From: Bacillota bacterium
GTDB lineage: Bacteria > Bacillota_I > Bacilli_A > Acholeplasmatales > Acholeplasmataceae
Reading direction: 5' to 3'
Length of the DNA: 14,390 nucleotides
Assembly: GCA_023431045.1 (NCBI GenBank)
Contig: JAEYXZ010000104.1
Location: forward strand, 1 to 14,390
Shown here: positions 1-7,437 of the stretch, one piece after another
Layout: every line of letters begins with the position of its first letter
Numbering within the stretch: the stretch's first letter is position 1
The notes under the pieces: model-generated
What the model saw: the letters and a program-made list of their open reading frames with translations, nothing else
Told to the model about the DNA's origin: nothing
Database searches by the model: none
Program-made: the position numbers and the translations under genes

Positions 1-1086
1 GGTGTGGTTCGTGATTTCATCATGCGTAAACCTTTTTCGGATATTGATATCACAACTGTTGCAACCCCCCCACAAGTGATGCGTTTATTTAAAGCAGTAC
101 CGACTGGAATTAAATATGGAACAGTTACAATTTTAGTTGAAAACCATAAGTTTGAAGTCACGACTTTTAGAAAAGATGGACCGTCAAAGGATTTTAGACA
201 TCCGGATTCTGTAATCTATTCAGAGGATGTCAAAGATGATGTGAGTCGTAGAGACTTTACCATGAATGGTCTATTAATGGATGAGAATAATGAAATAACT
301 GATTTAGTCGGTGGTCGTGAAGATATTAGAAATCGACTCATTCGCACCATTGGTGAACCAGAAGAAAGATTTCAAGAAGATGCGCTAAGAATTTTAAGAG
401 CACTTTACTTCCAATCGAAATTAGGATTTGTGATTGATAAGAACACAAGAGACGCAATGCGAGAGAAAAGACATCTCTTAAAAGAGATTGCTATGGAACG
501 CGTTCATGCTGAACTCTTAAAAATACTTAAAGGTAAATTCTTAAAGATTGCACTTCATTCGATGATTGAATGTCAAATCGATGAATTACTTCCAGGGTTA
601 TCAAAGGGAATTCATTTCATTGAAAAACTAGATAAAATGCCTTATATTGATACATTCTTAACGATTTGTTTCATATTAAATGATGGAATCATACCCAATG
701 AATGGCCATTTTCCAACCAACATCGCAATAAGTACAAACTAGCATCAGAATGTGCGATTAAATATCCATCCATTGCTGATAGTATTGGATTATATACTTA
801 TGGATTAGAAATTTGTACACTTGCGAATAAAGCAAATTCCTACTTAGGAAAAACCAAATACTTAGAAAAGAAAATCGCTGTTTCTTATGATTTGTTACCG
901 ATTAAGAGTGAAACGGATTTAGCCATTAGTTCTGATGAAATCATCACACTGATGAATAAAAAAGCCGGTGCTTGGTTAGGTCAACTAAAAAAAGAACTCG
1001 TCTTAGAAATATTAAAAAATCATATTAAGAATGACAAAGAAGCATTGAAGCGTTATATCTTAGGAAAGCAGGAAAAACATGAATAA
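1..1086 (+). CDS. cca: CCA tRNA nucleotidyltransferase, 5'-truncated by the window edge
   Basis: Adds or repairs the 3' CCA end of tRNAs in the cytoplasm using CTP and ATP. The frame is open from base 1 and the first residues read GVVRD, the end of the GGxVRD nucleotide-binding motif of class II nucleotidyltransferases, so only the extreme N-terminus is missing and the ATG-like GTG at base 4 is not the real start. Numbering from base 1, the metal-binding DxD is D14-I-D16, the RRDF(T)MN motif is at about 83-89, and the EDALR-x-LRA template motif at about 126-133, followed by the helical tRNA-binding region. The C-terminal portion (from about 190) is poorly conserved, as usual. The stop overlaps the yhaM start by 8 bases, so the two are probably co-transcribed. 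Poly(A) polymerase is a possible alternative for this superfamily, but the Firmicute-type motifs favour CCA addition. Confidence 0.93.
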   Translation, partial: GVVRDFIMRKPFSDIDITTVATPPQVMRLFKAVPTGIKYGTVTILVENHKFEVTTFRKDGPSKDFRHPDSVIYSEDVKDDVSRRDFTMNGLLMDENNEITDLVGGREDIRNRLIRTIGEPEERFQEDALRILRALYFQSKLGFVIDKNTRDAMREKRHLLKEIAMERVHAELLKILKGKFLKIALHSMIECQIDELLPGLSKGIHFIEKLDKMPYIDTFLTICFILNDGIIPNEWPFSNQHRNKYKLASECAIKYPSIADSIGLYTYGLEICTLANKANSYLGKTKYLEKKIAVSYDLLPIKSETDLAISSDEIITLMNKKAGAWLGQLKKELVLEILKNHIKNDKEALKRYILGKQEKHE

Positions 1087-1981
1087 AACAGTCATTGGAA
1101 AAGTAGAATCCATCAACAAAGGATCAAACTACTGTAATACTTCAATCATCCTAGAAGATAAAGCCCATTTCAATGTCAAGTTAGAAATGACTGATGATCA
1201 AAGATTAACGATTGGTAAAGTTTATGCTTTTGAAGTTGAAAGTTTCCAAAGAGAAGATGTCACTCAGTTTAAAGCTATTTCGATTACACCAATTGAAGCG
1301 TATGGTTTAAGTAATCGTGAATATTCTGATTTAATGAATAATTTTTATGATTTTGCACCAATGCCATTAAAGGAAATCAAGAAATCAATTGAAAGTTATT
1401 TAGGAAAAATCGAGAATAAAGTATTAAAAGCAGTTACTGATGAAGTCTATCAAAAGTTTGAAAAAGCATTCTATCTTCATCCAGCAGCAACAAAGTTCCA
1501 TCATGCTTATGTTGGTGGTCTATCCTATCATACCTTAACCATGCTTAAGATGATTGATCCAATGATTGAAATTTACCCTTATTTAAATAAAGACTTACTT
1601 TATGCAGCAACAATCCTTCATGATGTTTGTAAGATTGATGAAATGACAGGTGTTGATGGTGAATATACTGTTTCAGGACAATTACTCGGTCACTTAGTGA
1701 TGGGTTCCATTGAAATTGAAAAAGCCGCAGTTAAATTAGGGTTTAGTGACAGTGAAGAAGTTTTATTACTTAAGCACTTAATTGTATCTCATCACGGACA
1801 ATTAAACTTTGGATCACCTAAAAAACCTCAAACCGGTGAAGCATTACTGTTATGGTTTATCGATACCATTGATTCTAAGTTTACTGAACTCGGTGAAGCA
1901 TTAAAGACAATTAAAGCTGGTGAATTCACTCAAGCCATTAATGTCCTTGATAAAATGCGCTTTTATAAACCAAAATTATAA
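1079..1981 (+). CDS. yhaM: 3'-5' exoribonuclease YhaM family
   Basis: Metal-dependent 3'-5' exoribonuclease acting on RNA ends (YhaM/Cbf1 family, about 310-315 aa in Bacillus; 300 aa here). Residues 1-70 form an OB-fold-like N-terminal nucleic-acid domain. Residues 130-270 are an HD phosphohydrolase domain: H141-H142, H151 in GLSYHTL, the HD pair H181-D182 in ILHDVCK, H205, the H238-H239-G motif and D262. The family-typical segment after HHG (GSPKKPQTGEA, 244-254) is present. The ATG overlaps the end of cca and is preceded by a GCAGG-like ribosome binding site inside cca, which suggests translational coupling. A hairpin terminator follows directly. The gene is intact. Confidence 0.93.
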   Translation: MNKTVIGKVESINKGSNYCNTSIILEDKAHFNVKLEMTDDQRLTIGKVYAFEVESFQREDVTQFKAISITPIEAYGLSNREYSDLMNNFYDFAPMPLKEIKKSIESYLGKIENKVLKAVTDEVYQKFEKAFYLHPAATKFHHAYVGGLSYHTLTMLKMIDPMIEIYPYLNKDLLYAATILHDVCKIDEMTGVDGEYTVSGQLLGHLVMGSIEIEKAAVKLGFSDSEEVLLLKHLIVSHHGQLNFGSPKKPQTGEALLLWFIDTIDSKFTELGEALKTIKAGEFTQAINVLDKMRFYKPKL

Positions 1982-1985
1982 ATTT

Positions 1986-2014
1986 AAGAAGAAGTGTGAA
2001 TCACTTCTTTTTTT
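1986..2014 (+). terminator. Intrinsic terminator of the cca-yhaM unit
   Basis: Stem AAGAAGTG (1989-1996) pairs with CACTTCTT (2002-2009) around the loop TGAAT, extends with A-T and G-U pairs to 1986/2012, and runs into a T tract to 2014. It starts five bases after the yhaM stop codon. Confidence 0.85.
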
Positions 2015-2032
2015 ATGCTCATAAAACAACAT

Positions 2033-2062
2033 AAAAAAAGGGTTACCTTACGGTAGCCCTTT
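2033..2062 (-). terminator. Intrinsic terminator of the lipoprotein gene
   Basis: On the minus strand the arm AAAGGGCTACC (2062-2052) pairs with GGTAACCCTTT (2047-2037) around a four-base loop, with one G-U pair, followed by a T run (2039-2033). It lies 13 bases after the lipoprotein stop. Because A and T tracts flank both sides, it may also back up the plus-strand terminator. Confidence 0.85.
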
Positions 2063-2074
2063 AGTGATTAATGA

Positions 2075-5000
2075 TTAAGCATTTAAGACATCAAACCAGC
2101 CAGCATAGATTGCTGCATATTCTGGATTGTAAGCACGATCGAAGATTGTACTACCTGATCCATCAATACCTTCAAAGTATGAATAGCCATAGAATTGATT
2201 GAAGTTAGCTGCACGTAGAACCGCAAGCTTAGCATCAAGTGCTGCATCACCAACAGTCATATTTTCACCTAAGACATACTTGAATGCAAGTTCTAGTTGT
2301 GAGTATGAGTTGTTGTAAGCAGTTTGGACTGGAGTGAAGTACTTAGTTACTGCTGTTTGTACAGCGGTAGGAAGAGTTACAACACCTGTTTCTTCGCTTG
2401 ATTCTTCAATGTAGATAACGATTTGTTGCCATGAAAGTGTTGGATTTGCATTCACTGCATTTAGGAATTCATCTTCATCAAATGGATTCTTAACTTCTGA
2501 AGTATAGTCCTTTAATTCTTCAGCATAACCTTCTGGATCAGTATCTGGGTCTGCATCAAGTTTAACTTCTGCAGAAGAAGATTGTGTATAACCGGTTGCT
2601 AAGATTAAGTGCCAACCGAAACCTGAACGAGTGTTTGCAACAGAATAGTTAGCGTGTGGATTTGTTGCACTTCCTAAGTCTGGAGCGTATAACGGTAACA
2701 TTGCGTTTGCACGTGATGTCTTTTCTTCAAGTGTTGGAGCAACATCATCTGAATCATCACCAGGAGTTAATGTTCCATCGACATCGTAGAATTCAATTTC
2801 ATCTTTTAAGTATGAAGCGATTGCGTATGCATAATCGAAGAAGTCAACATCAAATTGTGATGAATTTGAAGGGAAGTTCTTTTGATTGGTGATTTCACCA
2901 AGTGATTCGTATTTAAGTTGGAATCCAAGTTTCTTATAAGGAACCCAAACGTCTTCACGATAAGGATCTAAGATATTGTATGTTAATTCATAACGAGTTG
3001 CATCAGCATAAGCACTAACAACTGCATTTAAACCTTCTGCCATTGTTGATTTTAATTTAGCACGGTCTGAGATAAGTGTTACAAAATCAGCGATAACAGC
3101 TTCAAGTTCAGCAATATTAGTGATTGGAGTTGTATCTGGAGCAACTAAGTTAGCGTCTGCAAAATTAATATCATTTGGATCATCTGGATTGCCATCTGCA
3201 TTTAAATCTAGATAAACAAGTAAGTGAGAAGCAGTGAATCCGACTGAATTGTCATAGAATCTTTCTGCTAATGTTGCAAACTTTTCATAGATGTTTCCAT
3301 CATAATGAGATTCTAAGTCTGCTTCAAATAATTCTCTTAATTTAGCTTGGACATAAACTTTATCAATTGCATCTTCAGTTGCTGAACGACCATCATGAGC
3401 ATAAGCACCAAAGCCTAAGAGTAAGAACTTTTCAAGTCCTAAACTTGCTGGGAACCCTGCTGATTCATAGTTGTTTGCAGTAAATGGATCAACGTATTGA
3501 GTTTTAAATTCTTTTATGAAGTCTTCTTTATCTTCTTCAGTGATATCAGCACCATATTCAGCTCTTAATTTTTGCATAAGAACTAAATCGAGTGCAGTTG
3601 ATAATCCTAATGTTGATTGTAGTTTTTCAAAGAATGCATCAACAGTGAATTCAGTACCATGGACCTTAGCAACAACATTGTTGTTTAAGAATCCAGTTGA
3701 ACCAGAGTAATCATAATTCTTATCATAGAATTCACGAATCACTGGATCGTAGATATCAATAGTATCTTCTTCATATTTTTCAGATACTTTTGAAGTGACA
3801 TAAGCATCAGTTAAACGAGCTTCTACTAAATCTTTAAGTGCTTCAGTACGAACTGCCTTAGCATTTGCATTATCCATAAAGACGATTTCATCTGGATTAG
3901 TTTCATCGAGAACATCTTCATCAGATTCGCGTTCATCATTCATGAGATATACAAGGTAAGGAGAAGAACCAAAGGTTTGTACTTGACGTGAGTAAGGACG
4001 TGAGTATTTAGTATCATCTGAAGTATCAGCTGGAGTGTCATTGTCGTCACTACCTTGATACCAAAGAGATTCTTTATCTAGTCCGTAAACATAAGTTCTA
4101 AGTGAGGTATTGCTTGATAAAACTCTGTCAGTATAGCTTAAGCTAAATGCATCGTTTGCTTCAAGCGCAGTTCTAACTGCTTCACCAGTTGCTAAATCAG
4201 CAATATCAGCTGGAGCAAAATTAGTTCCATTTAAATCATCATAGATTTTTAGGAATGTCCATAAGACTTCATTGTTGTTAGCACTGTCATCAAGTGGTGT
4301 ATCAACTGAGTTATTTAAAGTATATTTACTATAATAAGTAGCAAATTCAGATGTTCTATAGTCAATTGGTGTTAATGAACCTTGAACTTTACCTAAACCA
4401 CCTTCAGAAGTTGGTTTAACTAGAATATCTAATGCCTTTTGATAAGTTGCATTCCATAATGGATCAGTATCACCTGCGTTTAGTACATCAATAACTGCTT
4501 GAAGAGCAATATTTGGAATGTAGTACCATTCACCACGTGAATTGGACTTAATTGAGTACTTGTAACGTGCGATTTCATGTTCTTTAACAGATGAGAACTT
4601 AATAATGACAGCAGAAACATCATATTTACCAGCAATTGCTGATTTATATTGTGAAACGATATTTTCTTCTTTAATAAATACTGTTGAGTCTTCATCAGTT
4701 AATTCAACTTTTGAATCTTCTTTTGTTGATACATTTCCATCTTTATCAACAATTTGACCTTCGTCATTGACATAACCTAATAAATCCTTAGCATATTGTT
4801 TCTTAGCAACAGCTAATTCATATTGAGCAATAATAGCATCAACAACATCTGGTGCAGCAGCACGATTGAGATAACCATATGGTTCATCGTCTTCTTCAAC
4901 ATCATAATCTGGGTCTGACGCACGAACAACAACAGCTTCCACAACATCTTCTAAGAAGTCGATTAAATCTTCTTTGTCAACGCCAGGATTCGTTATAGCG

Positions 5001-5410
5001 AATGAATCTGCGAAAGATAAAATTCTTTGTGCACGATTACGCTCGGACATAGCAGCGATAGTAACTGGCGTTGTTGTTGCAGAAGAGAATAGTGCTGTAT
5101 TGATTTCTTTCTCAAATGCTTCAACTTGGAAATCAGTTAATAGTAGTGGATTAAGTGCATCCACTTCATTTTTGAATACAATTTCATCAACAAAAGTGAC
5201 GAAACGGTTTAATGAACTAACTCTTAAGTGATTATATAATTCTTTTTCGGTAACTTTGTAGTCATCAATTTCTAAATATGTGTCATCTCCGAGACTGCCA
5301 TAAGGTACGGTATTACCTGTATCGCAGGCTACGATAACAACAGCAACTAAGAGTAACAATAAAAAAATAGAGAGTCTCTTAATCGATGTTAATGATTTTA
5401 ATAATTTCAT
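2075..5410 (-). CDS. Large lipoprotein, tandem PrsA/SurA-like foldase (parvulin-type)
   Basis: Predicted surface lipoprotein of 1111 aa. The ATG at 5410 is preferred: AAGGAG (5427-5422) lies 11 bases upstream, whereas the in-frame GTG at 5422 overlaps that site. Residues 1-29 are a signal peptide (KLLK/KR, then a hydrophobic run) ending in lipobox IVAC, with Cys29 the only cysteine apparent. Two similar units follow. Unit 1 has a SurA/PrsA N-terminal-like helix segment (44-105), a parvulin-like first strand (SAVIIKF, 266-272), an LGxxxG segment near 339 and a last strand (FGSSPYLVYL, 480-489). Unit 2 repeats the order: NVVAKVHGTEFT (578-589), TASHLLVYL (726-734), LGFQLKYESLG (828-838) and GFGWHLILATG (930-940). 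Only unit 2 keeps the two parvulin histidines (H729, H934). Each parvulin-like unit is about twice normal length. Foldase or peptidyl-prolyl isomerase activity outside the membrane is inferred. The neighbouring yhaM fits, since prsA lies by yhaM in Bacillus as I recall. Confidence 0.72.
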   Translation of the reverse strand: MKLLKSLTSIKRLSIFLLLLLVAVVIVACDTGNTVPYGSLGDDTYLEIDDYKVTEKELYNHLRVSSLNRFVTFVDEIVFKNEVDALNPLLLTDFQVEAFEKEINTALFSSATTTPVTIAAMSERNRAQRILSFADSFAITNPGVDKEDLIDFLEDVVEAVVVRASDPDYDVEEDDEPYGYLNRAAAPDVVDAIIAQYELAVAKKQYAKDLLGYVNDEGQIVDKDGNVSTKEDSKVELTDEDSTVFIKEENIVSQYKSAIAGKYDVSAVIIKFSSVKEHEIARYKYSIKSNSRGEWYYIPNIALQAVIDVLNAGDTDPLWNATYQKALDILVKPTSEGGLGKVQGSLTPIDYRTSEFATYYSKYTLNNSVDTPLDDSANNNEVLWTFLKIYDDLNGTNFAPADIADLATGEAVRTALEANDAFSLSYTDRVLSSNTSLRTYVYGLDKESLWYQGSDDNDTPADTSDDTKYSRPYSRQVQTFGSSPYLVYLMNDERESDEDVLDETNPDEIVFMDNANAKAVRTEALKDLVEARLTDAYVTSKVSEKYEEDTIDIYDPVIREFYDKNYDYSGSTGFLNNNVVAKVHGTEFTVDAFFEKLQSTLGLSTALDLVLMQKLRAEYGADITEEDKEDFIKEFKTQYVDPFTANNYESAGFPASLGLEKFLLLGFGAYAHDGRSATEDAIDKVYVQAKLRELFEADLESHYDGNIYEKFATLAERFYDNSVGFTASHLLVYLDLNADGNPDDPNDINFADANLVAPDTTPITNIAELEAVIADFVTLISDRAKLKSTMAEGLNAVVSAYADATRYELTYNILDPYREDVWVPYKKLGFQLKYESLGEITNQKNFPSNSSQFDVDFFDYAYAIASYLKDEIEFYDVDGTLTPGDDSDDVAPTLEEKTSRANAMLPLYAPDLGSATNPHANYSVANTRSGFGWHLILATGYTQSSSAEVKLDADPDTDPEGYAEELKDYTSEVKNPFDEDEFLNAVNANPTLSWQQIVIYIEESSEETGVVTLPTAVQTAVTKYFTPVQTAYNNSYSQLELAFKYVLGENMTVGDAALDAKLAVLRAANFNQFYGYSYFEGIDGSGSTIFDRAYNPEYAAIYAGWFDVLNA

Positions 5411-5429
5411 GTATGCATTCACTCCTTAA

Positions 5430-5441
5430 GTATTTAAATAC
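5430..5441. repeat. Perfect 12-bp palindrome in the lipoprotein 5' untranslated region
   Basis: GTATTTAAATAC is its own reverse complement. It falls at about +3 to +14 relative to the predicted minus-strand start site, between the promoter and the AAGGAG site, where an operator could act. In sequence this A+T-rich it may be chance. Confidence 0.35.
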
Positions 5442-5450
5442 AGCACATAT

Positions 5451-5479
5451 AATATAGCATTTTTTAGATGACAATGCAA
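5451..5479 (-). promoter_or_regulatory. Predicted promoter of the lipoprotein gene
   Basis: Read on the minus strand: -35 TTGCAT (5479-5474), a 17-base spacer, and an extended -10 TGCTATATT whose hexamer TATATT lies at 5456-5451. Predicted start near 5444. An overlapping alternative is TTGTCA with a 17-base spacer to TATATG. Confidence 0.6.
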
Positions 5480-5495
5480 CCACTTTTTTTATTTA

Positions 5496-5512
5496 ATGAT
5501 ATTTTATATCAT
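5496..5512. repeat. Inverted repeat between the divergent genes
   Basis: ATGATAT-TTT-ATATCAT has perfect 7-bp arms around a 3-base centre. It lies between the predicted -35 regions of the minus-strand lipoprotein gene and the plus-strand walJ gene, a position suited to a shared regulator. Chance occurrence in A+T-rich DNA is possible. Confidence 0.35.
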
Positions 5513-5526
5513 ACTCAAATGAGCCA

Positions 5527-5556
5527 TTACATCATGGTTAAAATGTGTGCTACAAT
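5527..5556 (+). promoter_or_regulatory. Predicted promoter of the walJ-degV operon
   Basis: Extended -10 TGCTACAAT (hexamer 5551-5556) with a poor -35 TTACAT (5527-5532) 18 bases upstream. Transcription would begin near 5563, right at the AGGTGAT ribosome binding site, leaving only about 10 bases before the GTG start. Confidence 0.45.
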
Positions 5557-5572
5557 AGGTATAGGTGATATT

Positions 5573-6343
5573 GTGGAAGTATTTATTTTAGCATCGGGCT
5601 CAAAAGGCAACATGGCATATGTCAAAAATGAAGGTATTTCTTTTTTTGTTGATGCCGGTATAAGTTATCAAAAAATAGCCTCTAAGATGAAGGCATATCA
5701 AGAAGAAATCAGTGATGTAAAGACGCTTTTTTTAACGCATGAACACCATGATCACATCTATGGCTTGAAGTCATTATTGAAGCAAGGCTCGATTGTCGAA
5801 GTCTTTTTAACCAAAGGAACTTACGATGCGCTTGCTTCTGAAGTTAAGCAATTACTACCTCAAACAACAATTATTAAAGCAGATGAACCATTTAGATTTA
5901 ATCAATTCATGGTTCATCCAATCATGTTATCGCATGATGCTAAAGAACCAGTTGGATTTATCTTTGAAGAATATGGTAAGAGATTTGTTGTTTTAACTGA
6001 TACTGGATATGTTGACCAAAGTTATATTGAAATCTTAAAAAATGCCGATTTATACTTACTTGAAGCCAATCATGATCCTAAAAAATTACTAAATTCAGCA
6101 AGACCTTTCTCGTTAAAACAAAGAATTTTAGGTGTCTTAGGACATTTATCAAATGAAGATGCTGCAAGCTTAATGAATCAACTCATCACGAGTGATAAAA
6201 AGATTTGGATAGTCGCTCATATTTCTGAGGATTGTAACGATATTTATGATATTGAAAAAGCAATTGTTGATCATTTTGATGACCCAAATAAAGTTGAAGT
6301 CATTTACTCGTCACAAAATAGTCTTTCAGGCATTAAATTATGA
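5573..6343 (+). CDS. walJ: WalJ/YycJ metallo-beta-lactamase-fold hydrolase
   Basis: Cytoplasmic metallo-beta-lactamase-fold protein of the WalJ/YycJ family, linked in Firmicutes to cell-wall/division homeostasis and proposed to be a nuclease; its substrate is not established. GTG 5573 is chosen because family members begin directly with xxFxxLASGSKGN and because AGGTGAT (5563-5569) precedes it. The same frame is open back to 5468, but that stretch carries the promoter. Numbering from the GTG (256 aa): LASGSKGN at 6-13, VDAG at 26-29, the zinc motif THEHHDH at 55-61 (H56, H58, D60, H61), TDTGY near 143, LEANHD near 162, GHLSNEDA near 193 and a final VAHISEDCND segment. The stop overlaps the rlmH start (ATGA). 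The walJ-rlmH neighbourhood is conserved in Firmicutes, but no walRK genes are present here. Confidence 0.88.
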   Translation: MEVFILASGSKGNMAYVKNEGISFFVDAGISYQKIASKMKAYQEEISDVKTLFLTHEHHDHIYGLKSLLKQGSIVEVFLTKGTYDALASEVKQLLPQTTIIKADEPFRFNQFMVHPIMLSHDAKEPVGFIFEEYGKRFVVLTDTGYVDQSYIEILKNADLYLLEANHDPKKLLNSARPFSLKQRILGVLGHLSNEDAASLMNQLITSDKKIWIVAHISEDCNDIYDIEKAIVDHFDDPNKVEVIYSSQNSLSGIKL

Positions 6344-6783
6344 AAATTAAACTCATTGCAGTGGGGAAAATTAAAGATAAAGGACTTCAATCTTTAATTT
6401 ATGATTATCAGAAACAGATCAAAGACTTAGAAATCATTGAACTTGATGATGAAAAAGCCAGTGATGGCATGGAAAAGGAAGGCTTAAAAATTCTTTCAAA
6501 GATTGCTCCTGATGATTATGTTATATCACTCGCAATCGAAGGTAAGATGATGGATAGCGTTGAGTTTTCACAACTTATAGACCATGTTTTTACCCATCAA
6601 TCGAGTTCCATCGTGTTTATTATTGGTGGTTCATATGGTTTATCTAATCAAATTAAGTCTAAATCAAAGCAGCTCATCTCATTTTCAAGAATGACTTTTC
6701 CTCACCAACTCATGAGATTGATCTTAGTAGAACAAATCTATCGAGCTTTCTCAATACTAAAAGGACATCCATATCACAAGTAA
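6340..6783 (+). CDS. rlmH: 23S rRNA pseudouridine-1915 N3-methyltransferase RlmH
   Basis: SPOUT-class (knotted) methyltransferase that uses S-adenosylmethionine to methylate pseudouridine 1915 in helix 69 of 23S rRNA, acting on the assembled 70S ribosome in known cases. The 147-aa protein starts MKIKLIAVGKIKDK as is typical, has the SAM-binding FIIGGSYG at 93-100, the SRMTFPHQLMR segment at 116-126, and the nearly invariant C-terminal tail EQIYRAFSILKGHPYHK at 131-147. It is about 12 residues shorter than the usual 155-160 aa, the missing residues falling in the first half. It overlaps walJ by ATGA and is followed after 12 bases by the HAD gene. Confidence 0.95.
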   Translation: MKIKLIAVGKIKDKGLQSLIYDYQKQIKDLEIIELDDEKASDGMEKEGLKILSKIAPDDYVISLAIEGKMMDSVEFSQLIDHVFTHQSSSIVFIIGGSYGLSNQIKSKSKQLISFSRMTFPHQLMRLILVEQIYRAFSILKGHPYHK

Positions 6784-6795
6784 AGAGGTAATTAT

Positions 6796-7437
6796 ATGGT
6801 CATATTTTGGGATTTCAATGGGACGATATTAGATGATTTACAATTATCATTTGACTTATTAAATGTTGCACTAGAGGAAGAAGGCTTTCCTCCGGTTACC
6901 TTAAAACGGTATAAGGAGATTTTTACATTTCCAATCAAAGATTATTATCGCGCTGCTGGATTCGATTTTGTCAATACAAGCTTTGAGGAATTAGCGATTC
7001 GCTTTATTGAAAGATATCAACCCGCTAGTTTAAAACTAAATCTTCATGAAGGATTAGTTGATACCGTCTTATTAATGAGACAAAAGGGACATAAAAATAT
7101 CGTTTTATCCGCATCAAGAACGCCTAATTTAATTGAACAACTTAAACATTTTAAAATTGATCATCTTTTCGATGATATTTTAGGTATTGATGATATTTAT
7201 GCAAAATCGAAAGTTGATATTGCTAAATCATATGTCTTAAAACATCAAATTAAACCATCAGAAATGATTATCATTGGCGATACACTACATGATGCTGAAG
7301 TGGCAAATAGTCTAAATTGTGATATCATTATATATACAGGGGGACACCAAGCGAAACATCGATTTGGGTCTCTAAAAACGATTGATCATTTTGAACAAAT
7401 AGAAAGGATAATCGATCAATATGGGGAAAAAGAATAA
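6796..7437 (+). CDS. HAD-superfamily hydrolase (phosphoglycolate-phosphatase-like)
   Basis: Cytoplasmic haloacid-dehalogenase-fold hydrolase of 213 aa, probably a small-molecule phosphatase; the substrate cannot be read from sequence. ATG 6796 is preceded by AGAGG (6784-6788) at 7 bases. Motif I is WDFNGTILDD (5-14) with nucleophile D6. The usual second aspartate (DxD) is N8, a variant seen in a subgroup of HAD proteins with DxNGT. Motif II is VLSAS (103-107, S105), motif III is a lysine in the YAKSK stretch (K137 or K139), and motif IV is IIGDTLHDAE (D162, D166). A helical cap of subfamily-I type lies between motifs I and II. The 3' end overlaps mscL by 17 bases. Confidence 0.85.
   Translation: MVIFWDFNGTILDDLQLSFDLLNVALEEEGFPPVTLKRYKEIFTFPIKDYYRAAGFDFVNTSFEELAIRFIERYQPASLKLNLHEGLVDTVLLMRQKGHKNIVLSASRTPNLIEQLKHFKIDHLFDDILGIDDIYAKSKVDIAKSYVLKHQIKPSEMIIIGDTLHDAEVANSLNCDIIIYTGGHQAKHRFGSLKTIDHFEQIERIIDQYGEKE

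Noticed and set aside
2656..5231. Plus-strand and alternative minus-strand ORFs inside the lipoprotein gene
   Set aside because: They are short, lack ribosome binding sites and recognisable motifs, and are explained as out-of-frame readings of a long authentic coding region.
5411..5422. GTG at 5422 as start of the lipoprotein
   Set aside because: It overlaps the AAGGAG site itself; ATG 5410 has proper spacing and gives a standard lipoprotein signal peptide.
5468..5572. N-terminal extension of WalJ from an ATG at 5468
   Set aside because: The extra 35 codons have no family counterpart, contain the predicted promoter, and lack a ribosome binding site, whereas GTG 5573 has AGGTGAT before it and matches the family start.
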